Of a stretch of DNA of 64,000 nucleotides, positions 8,271 to 17,260 are shown in pieces. Source of the DNA: a bacterium HR29 (GTDB lineage Bacteria; Chloroflexota; Dehalococcoidia; Tepidiformales; Tepidiformaceae); NCBI GenBank assembly GCA_002898215.1, contig BEIF01000001.1, forward strand, positions 663,501-727,500, read 5' to 3'. The notes under the pieces are model-generated. The model worked only from the letters and a program-made list of their open reading frames with translations. It was not told the origin of the DNA and did not search any database. The translations under genes were made by a program, and so were the position numbers. Positions within the stretch are counted from its first letter, which is position 1; every line of letters starts with the position of its first letter.

Positions 8271-9374
8271 GTGAAATTCGGCCTGTTCTTCGAGATCTCT
8301 GTGCCGCGGCCATGGGGCCCCGATACGGAATACCGCGTCTACCAGAACTGCCTCGAGCAGGTGCGGCTGGCGGATGAGCTTGGCTTCGACCAAGTGTGGG
8401 CGGTGGAGCACCACTTCCTCGAGGAGTACTCGCACTGCTCGGCCCCGGAGCTCTTCCTCACGGCATGCGCGATGCAGACGAAGCACATCCGGGTCGGCCA
8501 CGGGATCGTGGTCTGCGTACCGCAGTTCAACCACCCCATTCGCGTGGCCGAGCGCGCCGCCGTCCTCGATATCCTTTCCGGCGGCCGCCTCGAATTCGGA
8601 ACCGGCCGCTCGGCCACCTGGACGGAGCTGGGGGGCTTCCAGGCCGACCCTGACGAGACGAAGAAGACGTGGGACGAATACGTGCGCGTCATCCCGAAGA
8701 TGTGGACCCAGGAGCGCTTCGGCTACCGAGGGCGGGCGTTCTCCATGCCGAAGCGGGCGGTGCTCCCGAAACCGTATCAGAAGCCGCACCCGCCGATGTG
8801 GGTGGCCGTGACGAGCCCGGGGACCGAGCTCGACGCGGCGGAGCGGGGGCTGGGCAGCCTCGGGCTCACCTTCGGCGGGTTCGCCGAGCAGGAACAGCGC
8901 ATCGCCGAGTACCGGCGGAGAATCCGCTCCTGTGAACCCGTGGGTGAGTTCGTCAACGAACAGGTGAACACTGTGAACTTCCTCTTCTGCCACGAGGACC
9001 GCGAGTACGCGATCCGTACGGGACAGCGTCTCGCGGGTACGTTCAACTACCTTGCCGAACAACTCCTGACAGCCCGGCAAGCGTATCCCACGCGCTCGTA
9101 CCCGAGCCTCGGCCTGCTACCGGCTCTCCGCCGAGAAGCGACGAGCGCCCCCGAGGGCCAGGTGCCCGAGGGGCTCTGCATCGGCGACCCCGACCGCATC
9201 GTCGATGTCATCAAGAAGTGGGAGAGCGTCGGCGTCGACCGGATCAACTTCCTCCTGAACGCCATCGAAACGATTCCCCAGGAGGAAGTGCTAGCGAGCC
9301 TCCGCCTCTTCGCCCGCGAGGTGATGCCGAAGTTCGGCGTGCGGCCGCCGGCTGCCGCCGTGGAGGTGTCGTGA
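8271..9374 (+). CDS. LLM-class flavin-dependent oxidoreductase (luciferase-like)
   Basis: F420- or FMN-dependent TIM-barrel oxidoreductase of the bacterial luciferase-like superfamily, 367 aa. N-terminal MKFGLFFEIS, the VEHHFLEEYSHC segment and the GTGRSA turn are typical. It probably oxidises a small organic substrate as a monooxygenase or dehydrogenase; the substrate is unknown. The GTG at 8271 is chosen over the upstream start at 8217 because ACAGGGGG precedes it and homology begins at KFGLFF. The stop overlaps the next start (TGATG), so it is coupled to the ADC-family gene. Confidence 0.9.
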   Translation: MKFGLFFEISVPRPWGPDTEYRVYQNCLEQVRLADELGFDQVWAVEHHFLEEYSHCSAPELFLTACAMQTKHIRVGHGIVVCVPQFNHPIRVAERAAVLDILSGGRLEFGTGRSATWTELGGFQADPDETKKTWDEYVRVIPKMWTQERFGYRGRAFSMPKRAVLPKPYQKPHPPMWVAVTSPGTELDAAERGLGSLGLTFGGFAEQEQRIAEYRRRIRSCEPVGEFVNEQVNTVNFLFCHEDREYAIRTGQRLAGTFNYLAEQLLTARQAYPTRSYPSLGLLPALRREATSAPEGQVPEGLCIGDPDRIVDVIKKWESVGVDRINFLLNAIETIPQEEVLASLRLFAREVMPKFGVRPPAAAVEVS

Positions 9375-10132
9375 TGCCGCTCACCGGGACCCGAGACCTC
9401 TCCTCCCTGGCGGGCGATGCCCCGCTGATGCCGGCCCTCGATACCGAGCCGATCACCCTCGAAGGCGTCGAGGTCTTGCAAGTGATGGAGGAGATCGACG
9501 ACGCCGCCATCACCTCGCTCTTGCCGCCGGCCCTGCATCCGACGATTCCCCCCACGCTGACGGCCGTCTTCTGGCGCGTACGGCTCAGCCCGTGGGGGCC
9601 GTTCGAACTGGCTCAGGTTCGCATCGGCTGCCGTGCCGGAGCCCGGCCGAGGGCGCTGCTCCTCCGCGCGTTCTGCAACAGCGAACCCGCCGCCGAAGCG
9701 CTCGCTCGGGGATGGGGCCTTCCGGTCGTGTCGGGAGACGTCCGCATGCGTCACTACTACGACCGGGTCGTCGGCCGGGTCGTGGCAGCGGGGAAGCTCG
9801 TCCTCGAAGCGCAGCTGGTCGATCCCGAGGCGATTTCGGGCGCCGACATCCAGTACATCGCCAACCTCAACCTGGCCCGCCTGGAGCGGAACGGCACGGT
9901 CCAGTTGCGCCTGGTGCAGTTCGACCCCGAGTACGTGTTCCACAAAGCTGAGCGGGGGCGCCCCGAGCTGGGCGCATTCGATGCCGCGGCCTGGAACGTC
10001 CCTGACGCGGTTCCCGACTGGCCCATCAGCGCCTCGTACGCCCTCTGTGACATCGAGTTGCCACAGATCCGCTACCTCGTCGACCCGGCGAAGCCGCCCT
10101 TGCAGGCGGTGGAACGGCTGGCGCACGTCTAG
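9374..10132 (+). CDS. Acetoacetate decarboxylase family protein (putative)
   Basis: Cytosolic protein of 252 aa with overall resemblance to the acetoacetate decarboxylase superfamily: an N-terminal LPPALHP segment, a central strand pair, and a C-terminal region with QFDPEYVFHKAERG. Characterised relatives use a Schiff-base Lys; I cannot place that residue confidently, so a decarboxylase activity should not be assumed. The start ATG overlaps the stop of the LLM gene by one base after a GGAGG site, which argues that the two act in one pathway on a small carbonyl or acid. It ends 30 bp before a strong hairpin. Confidence 0.65.
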   Translation: MPLTGTRDLSSLAGDAPLMPALDTEPITLEGVEVLQVMEEIDDAAITSLLPPALHPTIPPTLTAVFWRVRLSPWGPFELAQVRIGCRAGARPRALLLRAFCNSEPAAEALARGWGLPVVSGDVRMRHYYDRVVGRVVAAGKLVLEAQLVDPEAISGADIQYIANLNLARLERNGTVQLRLVQFDPEYVFHKAERGRPELGAFDAAAWNVPDAVPDWPISASYALCDIELPQIRYLVDPAKPPLQAVERLAHV

Positions 10133-10161
10133 AGCCGGTAGGGAGCTCCGAAAACGAAGGA

Positions 10162-10188
10162 ACGCCCGCGGGCCTCGTCCGCGGGCGT
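10162..10188. terminator. Bidirectional terminator between convergent genes
   Basis: Perfect 10-bp inverted repeat (ACGCCCGCGG, 7-nt loop, CCGCGGGCGT) between the ends of the ADC-family gene and the oppF-like gene. A short A-rich run precedes it and a TCTC-rich run follows, so it can serve both strands. Confidence 0.75.
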
Positions 10189-10217
10189 CGTCTCTTCGAC
10201 CGGCGACCAGTGCTGCC

Positions 10218-11229
10218 TCAGACTCGATGGCACCAGACCCAGTGTTCCCGTTCCGCGGTACCCACGTTCCGCCATTCGGGGCGACGGACACGGCACTCGT
10301 CGATGGCGATGGGGCAGCGGGTATGGAAGACGCACCCCGGCGGCGGGCGCAACGGGCTCGGCACATCGCCGACGAGGATGATGCGCTCGCGCCGGCGTTC
10401 GACTTCCGGGTCGGGGATGGGGACGGCGGAGAGGAGCGCCCTCGTGTACGGATGGAGTGGGTTCTCGAAAATCGTGTCGCGGTCGGTGAGCTCCATGATG
10501 TGGCCGAGGTACATCACCGCGACGCGGTCGCTGATGTGGCGGACGACCGAGAGGTCGTGGGCGATGAAGAGGTACGTCAGCCCGAACCGGTCCTGCAGGT
10601 CCTCGAGGAGGTTGATGATCTGCGCTTGGATGGAAACATCGAGAGCCGAAACGGGCTCGTCGCAGACGATGAAGTCGGGCGAAACGGCGAGGGCACGGGC
10701 GATGCCGATGCGCTGGCGCTGGCCGCCGGAGAACTCGTGGGGGAAGCGGTTGGCGAAGTACGGGTTGAGGCCGACGATTTGCAAGAGCTCCTGAACGCGC
10801 TCCCGCTTCTCCTTCCCCCGCGCGAGCTTGTGGATGGTCAGGGGCTCCCCGATGATGCTCCCCACCGACATGCGCGGGTTCAGGCTCGCGTAGGGGTCCT
10901 GGAAGATCATCTGCATCTTCCGGCGGAAGCGTCGGAGCTCGCGGCCCTTCAGCTTCGTCAGGTCCTGGCCCTCGAAGAGGACCTGTCCGGCCGTCGGCCG
11001 GATGAGCTGGAGGATCGCCTTGCCGGTGGTGCTCTTCCCGCACCCGGACTCGCCGACGAGGCCGAGCGTCTCCCCACGGCGCACGGTGAACGAGATGCCA
11101 TCGACGGCGCGGACGTCCGCCACCTTGCGCTGGAAGATGATCCCAGCGGTCACCGGGAAGTACACCTTTAGGTCGCGGACTTCGAGGAGGACATCGCCCT
11201 TCTGGGCGTTCGCGGCAGCGGGAGCGGTG

Positions 11230-11246
<17 letters not shown>
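10218..11246 (-). CDS. Oligopeptide/dipeptide ABC transporter ATPase (OppF/DppF-like)
   Basis: Cytoplasmic ATPase subunit (342 aa) of a peptide/nickel-type importer. It has Walker [10 protein letters not shown], the Q-loop [12 protein letters not shown], signature FSGGQRQR, Walker B FIVCDEP with SALDVS, and H-loop IAHDLS. The C-terminal oligopeptide-transporter extension with the Cys-containing CVFHTRCP motif is present. It is transcribed after the OppD-like gene with a 17-bp overlap and forms the heterodimeric motor with it. The permease and binding-protein genes are not in this window, so the transported substrate is unknown. Confidence 0.95.
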
Positions 11247-12231
<985 letters not shown>

Positions 12232-12292
12232 TCCTCCTCCTTCCGGACTCCCCCTGGGTCGTTCGGGGTGCGCGTTCGGTCGAGCCTGGGGG

Positions 12293-12321
12293 ATTATGGC
12301 CGATCGGACGTTCGAGGAAAA
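12293..12321 (-). promoter_or_regulatory. Candidate promoter of the opp/dpp ATPase operon
   Basis: On the minus strand CATAAT (12293-12298) is preceded at 17 bp by TTTTCC (12316-12321). The -10 is good and the -35 weak. The -35 overlaps the T tract of the preceding terminator. Confidence 0.4.
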
Positions 12322-12356
12322 GGGGTTCGTTCGATGAGGCCTATCGAACGCACCCC
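12318..12356 (-). terminator. Rho-independent terminator downstream of tRNA-Leu(UAG)
   Basis: Reading the minus strand, 14-bp arms (12343-12356 and 12322-12335, one mismatch, 7-nt loop) are followed immediately by TTTT (12318-12321). It lies about 200 bp downstream of tRNA-Leu. The rest of the gap 12232-12551 (320 bp) holds the opp promoter and no convincing gene. Confidence 0.65.
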
Positions 12357-12551
12357 GACACTCGGCGAATCGGAAGCTGGGGGTGTGTTCAGGGGCACGT
12401 CCTGACCGGACCTGCGCTGCTGCGTCTGGCCGCCAGGGCCGTCACGCCTTGGGGGTGTCGCACTCACGGAGTGCCGGTCTCGTGCGAACCGGGGGTCGCC
12501 GCGGGCTTCTCGTTCCTTGTCCGGGGAGGGTCGGCAGTGGCCCTGGGTATG

Positions 12552-12633
12552 TGGGGAAGGGGGGAGTCGAACCCCCACGCCTTGCGGCACGTGATCCTAA
12601 GTCACGCTCGTCTGCCGATTCCGACACTTCCCC
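12552..12633 (-). tRNA. tRNA-Leu (anticodon UAG)
   Basis: Full cloverleaf on the minus strand: acceptor GGGGAAG/CTTCCCC, anticodon loop CTTAGGA giving anticodon UAG (reads CUA, and CUN by wobble), a long class II variable arm, and T arm GGGGG-TTCGACT-CCCCC. Discriminator A73 as expected for Leu. CCA is not encoded, unlike the tRNA-Cys and tRNA-Leu(GAG) genes in this window. Confidence 0.95.
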
Positions 12634-12708
12634 TTCCGCCACGAGTCTGCCAAGGGCGCCGGAAGCCGTCCACGGGGCGAGGCGGGAGCCCGGGTACACT
12701 GGAGCCCC

Positions 12709-15453
12709 ATGCTGGGTCTCACGGAGCTCTTGCAGCCATCCGACGCTGGGAACCAATGGCACGCTCGGGACGCTGGGGACGCGCTCCGCGGACTGAACAC
12801 CTCGGCTTCGGGACTGACGTCGGAAGAGGCGCGCCGCCGGCTGCGGCTGTACGGGCCGAACGAAATCGAGGGAGAACGGCCAGCTCCCGCCTGGGCGGTA
12901 CTGCTCCGCCAGCTTCGAAGCCCACTCATCTACATCCTCCTCGGTGCGGTGGTTGTCACCCTCGCTCTCGGCGAATTCATCGACGCCGGCGTTATCGCCG
13001 CGGTACTCGCGCTCAACACGACCATCGGCTTCGTGCAGGAACGGCGCGCCGAAGCTTCGGTGCTCGCCCTCGCGAAGCTCGCCAGCCCTCAGGCGCGTGT
13101 CCTGCGAGATGGTCGCGACATGGTCATTCCGAGCCGCGAGCTGGTTCCGGGCGATGTGGTCCTCCTCGAATCGGGCATGCGGGTGCCGGCCGACTTGCGG
13201 CTCCTCTCGGTCACAGCCCTGATGACCGACGAGTCGTTGCTAACGGGCGAATCGCTTCCCGTGGCGAAGGGAGTGGAGCCCGTCGCTTCGAACGCTCCCC
13301 TCGCCGACCGATCGTGTATGGCCTATGCGGGCACGGTCGTCGTTTCGGGGCGTGGCCGTGGAGTGGTAGTAGCCACCGGCCTCGCCACCGCCGTCGGCGG
13401 AATCGCCGAGGCCATCCGAACGGCAGAACGTCCCGAGACGCCGTTGCAGCGGAGGATGAACAGCTTCGCTCGGGTCGTGGGAGTCCTCGTCGGGGCCGGC
13501 GCAGCGGCTACCTTCGCGCTCGGCATTGCCCTGGGCGAACCCCCCTCGCACATGTTCAGCGTTGCCGTTGCGCTGGCGGTAGCCGCCGTCCCGGAAGGGT
13601 TGCCCGTCGTCTTCACCATCACGCTCGCCTTGGGCGTGCGGCGGATGGCTCGTCGAAACGCCATCGTTCGTCGCCTCCCGGCGGTGGAGACGCTCGGCAG
13701 CACCACCGTCATCGCCACCGACAAGACCGGCACGCTCACCGAAAACCGAATGGTGGTCCGGGCGGTGTGGTCGGCAGGCGAGCTCCGGCGCCTCGAGCCG
13801 GCTCAGGTGGCTCCGCCGCCGGCCGAGCCGCCTGCGCTGCCTGAGCCTCTACGCATGACGCTGATGGCAGGGGTGCTCACCAACGAGGCGGAGGTCGAGT
13901 TCCGGCCCGATGGGTATGACGCAACCGGCGACCCGACCGAGGTCGCACTGCTGCTCTCGGCAGCGGCGTTCGGGCTCGACCCCGAGGCGCTGCGCGAAGC
14001 GTGGGACGTCGAGGTCGAGGTCCCGTTCGAGCCCGTGCGGCAGTATTCGGCGGCGCTCCGGCGTAACGGGAGCGAGCGCTTCGTCTTCGTAAAGGGCGCT
14101 CCCGAGCGGGTGATCGAGCGTTGCACCCACCTGTTGACCGAAGACGGTCCGGCGCCCCTCGACCGTGAGCGGGTGTTGGAGGAAGCGCGCCGGCTCGCCG
14201 GCGAGGGCCTTCGAGTGCTCGCCATGGCCATCCGTCCCGTTGTAGGTAGTTCTGCCGTTTTGGAGTCCGAGCTTGGCGGCTTGACGTTGGCAGGGCTGCA
14301 AGCGATGCAGGACCCCCCTCGCCCCGGGGTTCGAGAGGCGATCGCTGGCTGCCGGCGGGCAGGGATCCGGGTGATGATGGTCACTGGCGACCACGCGGGG
14401 ACGGCGGAGGCGATCGCCGCGGAGGTTGGCATCGGCGGACCCTCGCCGACGGTGGTCACCGGGGCCCAGCTCGCCCGGATGTCCGAGCAGGAACTCGAGG
14501 AAGTGGTGGGGAGGGCCGATGTCTTCGCGCGGGTGGCCCCCGACGAGAAGCTCCGCATCGTTCAGGCGCTCCGCCGCCGGCAGGAGGTGGTGGCAGTCAC
14601 GGGCGACGGCGTGAACGATGCGCCTGCGCTGCGAGCGGCCGACATCGGTGTCGCGATGGGCCGAAGCGGCACAGATGTGGCCCGGGAAGCGGCGGACATC
14701 GTGCTTGCCGACGACAACTTCGTGACGATTTTCGCCGCCGTGCGCGAGGGGCGCGTCACGTTCGACAACATCCGCAAGGTCACCTACTTCCTCATCTCAA
14801 CCGGCGCCGCCTCGCTCGTTACGCTGCCGGCAGCGCTCATCCTGGGATGGCCCGTCCCGTTCGTTGCCGCTCAGCTCATCTGGTTGAACCTCGTTACGAA
14901 CGGCCTCCAGGACGTGGCACTGGCCTTCGAGCCCGGGGACCCCGATGTCCTCGACCGGCCGCCCCGGCCGACCAGGGAAGGGATTATCAGCCCTGTCCTT
15001 TGGGAACGGACGTTCTTCGTGGGGCTCGTCATGGCGGCCGGTACGCTTGCTCTCTTCCGCTGGGAGTTGGACCGGCCAGACACGACCCTCGCGGAGGCTC
15101 GAACGGTAGCGCTCACGGTGCTCGTACTGTTCCAGGTGTTCCACGTAGGGAACTCCCGCTCCGAATGGCAATCCGTATTCCTCCGCAATCCGCTATCGAA
15201 TCCGTTCCTGTTCTATGCAACCGCGGCCGCGGTCGGGATCCACGTCGCCGCCATTTACGCGCCGCCAACCCAGTACGTCCTGCGCGTCGAACCGATTGAC
15301 GCGGGCGCGTGGTCGCGGATCGTCGTGACGGCGGCAAGCGTCATCGCGGTGAGCGAGCTTCACAAGCTTCTGCGCGGGCCGCGCCGGCGGGGAGTGACGG
15401 GCGCGTCGCACTTGGGGCCGTTCGGACCCGTGTCCGGGACCGAACGGCGGTAG
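12709..15453 (+). CDS. P-type cation-transporting ATPase (P2 type, Ca2+-ATPase-like)
   Basis: Integral membrane ion pump of 914 aa. It has an N-terminal cation-ATPase domain, the actuator motif TGES (179-182), helix M4 motif PEGLP (295-299), phosphorylation site DKTGT (Asp338) and the hinge GDGVNDAPAL. PEGLP with the overall layout fits the P2A Ca2+/Mn2+ or related Na+/K+ pumps rather than heavy-metal pumps, since no N-terminal CxxC domain or CPx motif exists. The ion cannot be assigned from motifs alone. It is a stand-alone gene, divergent from tRNA-Leu(UAG). Confidence 0.94.
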   Translation: MLGLTELLQPSDAGNQWHARDAGDALRGLNTSASGLTSEEARRRLRLYGPNEIEGERPAPAWAVLLRQLRSPLIYILLGAVVVTLALGEFIDAGVIAAVLALNTTIGFVQERRAEASVLALAKLASPQARVLRDGRDMVIPSRELVPGDVVLLESGMRVPADLRLLSVTALMTDESLLTGESLPVAKGVEPVASNAPLADRSCMAYAGTVVVSGRGRGVVVATGLATAVGGIAEAIRTAERPETPLQRRMNSFARVVGVLVGAGAAATFALGIALGEPPSHMFSVAVALAVAAVPEGLPVVFTITLALGVRRMARRNAIVRRLPAVETLGSTTVIATDKTGTLTENRMVVRAVWSAGELRRLEPAQVAPPPAEPPALPEPLRMTLMAGVLTNEAEVEFRPDGYDATGDPTEVALLLSAAAFGLDPEALREAWDVEVEVPFEPVRQYSAALRRNGSERFVFVKGAPERVIERCTHLLTEDGPAPLDRERVLEEARRLAGEGLRVLAMAIRPVVGSSAVLESELGGLTLAGLQAMQDPPRPGVREAIAGCRRAGIRVMMVTGDHAGTAEAIAAEVGIGGPSPTVVTGAQLARMSEQELEEVVGRADVFARVAPDEKLRIVQALRRRQEVVAVTGDGVNDAPALRAADIGVAMGRSGTDVAREAADIVLADDNFVTIFAAVREGRVTFDNIRKVTYFLISTGAASLVTLPAALILGWPVPFVAAQLIWLNLVTNGLQDVALAFEPGDPDVLDRPPRPTREGIISPVLWERTFFVGLVMAAGTLALFRWELDRPDTTLAEARTVALTVLVLFQVFHVGNSRSEWQSVFLRNPLSNPFLFYATAAAVGIHVAAIYAPPTQYVLRVEPIDAGAWSRIVVTAASVIAVSELHKLLRGPRRRGVTGASHLGPFGPVSGTERR

Positions 15454-15527
15454 GGAGGCGGGGCGGTATGGGTGCACCGTTCAGGTGCCGCGCCTGGCGC
15501 GGTGAACCTTACGGGAGGACCGCACCG

Positions 15528-15734
15528 ATGACATCCGTCGCACGCGTCACCGAAATCTCCGCCGAATCGCCCGTCAGCTTCGAAGACGCCATCCGTGTCG
15601 GCATCGAGCGCGCCACCAAGACCCTCCGCAACGTCCGTGCGGCCTGGATCGAGGAGCAGCAGGTCACCGTGCAAGACGGCAAGATCGCCGCGTTTCGGGT
15701 CCACATGCGGGTCACATTCGTCCTCGAGGACTGA
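15528..15734 (+). CDS. Dodecin family flavin-binding protein
   Basis: Small protein of 68 aa with the dodecin pattern: VTEISAESPVSFEDAIRVGIERA, then a helix rich in Thr/Leu, then strands ending HMRVTFVLED. Dodecins assemble as hollow dodecamers that store or sequester riboflavin, FMN or CoA. Only the final part of the open frame is coding; ATG 15528 follows ACGGGAGGAC. Trp in AAWIEEQ matches the aromatic residue that stacks on flavin in bacterial dodecins. Confidence 0.92.
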   Translation: MTSVARVTEISAESPVSFEDAIRVGIERATKTLRNVRAAWIEEQQVTVQDGKIAAFRVHMRVTFVLED

Positions 15735-15769
15735 CCGTCGGGCGGGATGACCGCGCAGAGGGGGCGCAT

Positions 15770-16042
15770 ATGCGTCCTGACACCGTTCCCCGCTCCGAAC
15801 CTGCCGAAGGCGGCGAGGCGGCCGTCTGGTACGTCGATGTCGCTAGTGGGCGGGTCATCCGCCGCATTCCTCGAACGATCGTGAGAAGCGAAGCCGCTGG
15901 GAACAGCGAGAACGAAGCGGAAGGAGCCACCCCATGGTCGACCGGTACGTCGGAGTCGTCACGGGAGCAGGAGGAGACATCGGAGCCGCCGTTTGCCGGG
16001 CGCTCGGGGCCCGGGGCTGCGGGGTCCTCTGCGTCGACCTGA
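15770..16042 (+). CDS. Possible small protein with FlaG-like segment
   Basis: Open frame of 90 codons with a clear ribosome site (AGGGGG, 5 nt before ATG). The N-terminal part contains VWYVDVASGRVIRRIPR, which resembles the FlaG-type D-x-TGEVIRQIP strand pattern. The last third overlaps the start of the SDR gene in another frame and looks non-conserved. No flagellar gene is nearby, so the FlaG resemblance may be chance. Coding status is uncertain. Confidence 0.35.
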   Translation: MRPDTVPRSEPAEGGEAAVWYVDVASGRVIRRIPRTIVRSEAAGNSENEAEGATPWSTGTSESSREQEETSEPPFAGRSGPGAAGSSAST

Positions 16043-16701
16043 CCGAAGAGCTGGCCGTGCGTGGGGCGGAGGAAGTCCGGAAGGGGGGCGGTACGGCCGA
16101 GGTGTTCGCCGCGGACGTCAGCGACGAACGGCAGGTGTTCGCCTACGCCGACCGGGCTCGGCAGCTCTGGGGCACGGCGCACTTCTTCTTCAACAACGCC
16201 GGTATCGAAGGCGCCGAAACGCCGATCGTGAGCTACCGGGTCGAAGACTGGGACCGCGTGTTCGCGGTAAACGTTCGGGGAGTCTTCCTCGGCCTGAAGG
16301 CGATGGTTCACCTGCTGGAGCACGAGATGGTGACCCGGATCGTGAACACCGCCTCGGTGGCGGGAATGGTCGCGACGCCTCGCCTTGCTGCCTACGGGGC
16401 GAGCAAACATGCGGTCATCGGCCTCACGAAAACGGCGGCGGTGGAGTTCGCACCGCTCAACATCGCCGTGAACGCCCTCTGTCCCGGCCCGGTGGAGAGC
16501 CAGATGATGCGTCGCATCGAGCAGGGGATGGCGGGCGACGCGGCCCAGGAGGCGAAGCGGCAGTTCGAGGCGATGATTCCCCAGGCCCGATACGCGACGT
16601 TGGATGAGGTGGCCGACTTGGCCGTGTACCTCCTGCTCGATTGCCCCGTGTACCTCACCGGGCAAGCGATCGCCCTCGATGGGGGCCTCAGCATCGCTTG
16701 A
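15934..16701 (+). CDS. Short-chain dehydrogenase/reductase (SDR)
   Basis: Classical SDR of 255 aa: cofactor motif TGAGGDIG (10-17), NNAG (87-90), and catalytic Ser141, Tyr154 (YGASK) and Lys158. Asp35 at the end of beta-2 (VDL) suggests NAD+ preference. It ends with the typical LTGQAIALDGG. The substrate is unknown; FabG-like or secondary-alcohol dehydrogenase activity is possible. ATG 15934 follows GGAAGGAG. It converges on tRNA-Cys across a terminator hairpin. Confidence 0.93.
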   Translation: MVDRYVGVVTGAGGDIGAAVCRALGARGCGVLCVDLTEELAVRGAEEVRKGGGTAEVFAADVSDERQVFAYADRARQLWGTAHFFFNNAGIEGAETPIVSYRVEDWDRVFAVNVRGVFLGLKAMVHLLEHEMVTRIVNTASVAGMVATPRLAAYGASKHAVIGLTKTAAVEFAPLNIAVNALCPGPVESQMMRRIEQGMAGDAAQEAKRQFEAMIPQARYATLDEVADLAVYLLLDCPVYLTGQAIALDGGLSIA

Positions 16702-16732
16702 CGACGCGGAGGACGCTTCGGGAGAGAGGGTA

Positions 16733-16762
16733 GGGGGCGGGTCGTTGGGTCTCCCCGCCCCC
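16733..16762. terminator. Terminator between SDR gene and tRNA-Cys
   Basis: Perfect 9-bp inverted repeat GGGGGCGGG (16733-16741) / CCCGCCCCC (16754-16762) with a 12-nt loop, lying between two convergent transcription units. Confidence 0.65.
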
Positions 16763-16796
16763 ACCTCATTCCTCGTGATGAAGGCTCATGCCGGAG

Positions 16797-16870
16797 TGGA
16801 GGCGCCGGCCGGATTCGAACCGGCGGTCGGGGTTTTGCAGACCCCTGCCTTGCCACTTGGCCACGGCGCC
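16797..16870 (-). tRNA. tRNA-Cys (anticodon GCA), integration target
   Basis: Complete minus-strand cloverleaf: acceptor GGCGCCG/CGGCGCC, anticodon loop TCTGCAA (GCA), T arm GCCGG-TTCGAAT-CCGGC, discriminator U73 and encoded CCA. Its 5' end, D arm, anticodon arm and start of the variable loop (16826-16870) are identical to a fragment at 23308-23352, so this gene is the left attachment site of the integrated element. The sequence upstream of its 5' end now belongs to the element; no clear promoter is seen there. Confidence 0.95.
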
Positions 16871-16871
16871 A
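16826..16871 (-). repeat. attL: 46-bp direct repeat inside tRNA-Cys
   Basis: Exact 46-bp match to 23308-23353. It ends one base beyond the tRNA 5' end and stops in the variable loop, with mismatches on both sides of each copy. Together the two copies define the insertion boundaries. Confidence 0.92.
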
Positions 16872-16941
16872 GACAACGTTCCGCAGATTCGGCAGGCCCG
16901 CTTCCAGCGTACGACAGCGGCCCGAAAGCAGCGAGGCCGCA

Positions 16942-16985
16942 GGTGGTACGCCGGTGGTACCGCGGTGGTACCGAGGTGGTACGCC
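16942..16985 (+). repeat. Four tandem 11-bp GGTGGTAC repeats (left arm)
   Basis: Four consecutive 11-bp units beginning GGTGGTAC at 16942, 16953, 16964 and 16975, followed by variable CSN. The same GTGGTAC core with 11-bp spacing recurs inside the right end. Position 70-115 bp inside attL suggests arm-type integrase or excisionase binding sites. The surrounding gene-free stretch 16872-17243 (372 bp) shows no convincing gene. Confidence 0.7.
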
Positions 16986-17234
16986 CATGGCGAGCGCCAG
17001 CGTAGGCGGGCAGGGGGCGAGTCTGCAAGTCCCCGGGCGTTCGGCAATTTCCGAAAACTCCGCGGCGTGCGCGCGCGACTGGCGGGCGTCCCCCGAGGGG
17101 CCGCAAGCGGCAGAGATTGCGCACCCCCTCCCGGCTCCGCGTCGCAGTCCCCCGCTGCGTCGCCGCACCTGCCGCCGCGCCCTAAGGGCGCGTGCTGCTC
17201 GTGCGAAAAATCGGGTCCGGGCGCGCTGTCCGCC

Positions 17235-17260
17235 GGGGGCCGGCTAACTTTTCGGCCCCC
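17235..17260 (-). terminator. Hairpin at the end of the element operon
   Basis: GGGGGCCG (17235-17242) pairs with CGGCCCCC (17253-17260); the stop codon of the last operon gene (17244-17246) sits in the loop. No T tract follows on the minus strand, so terminator activity is uncertain. Confidence 0.35.
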
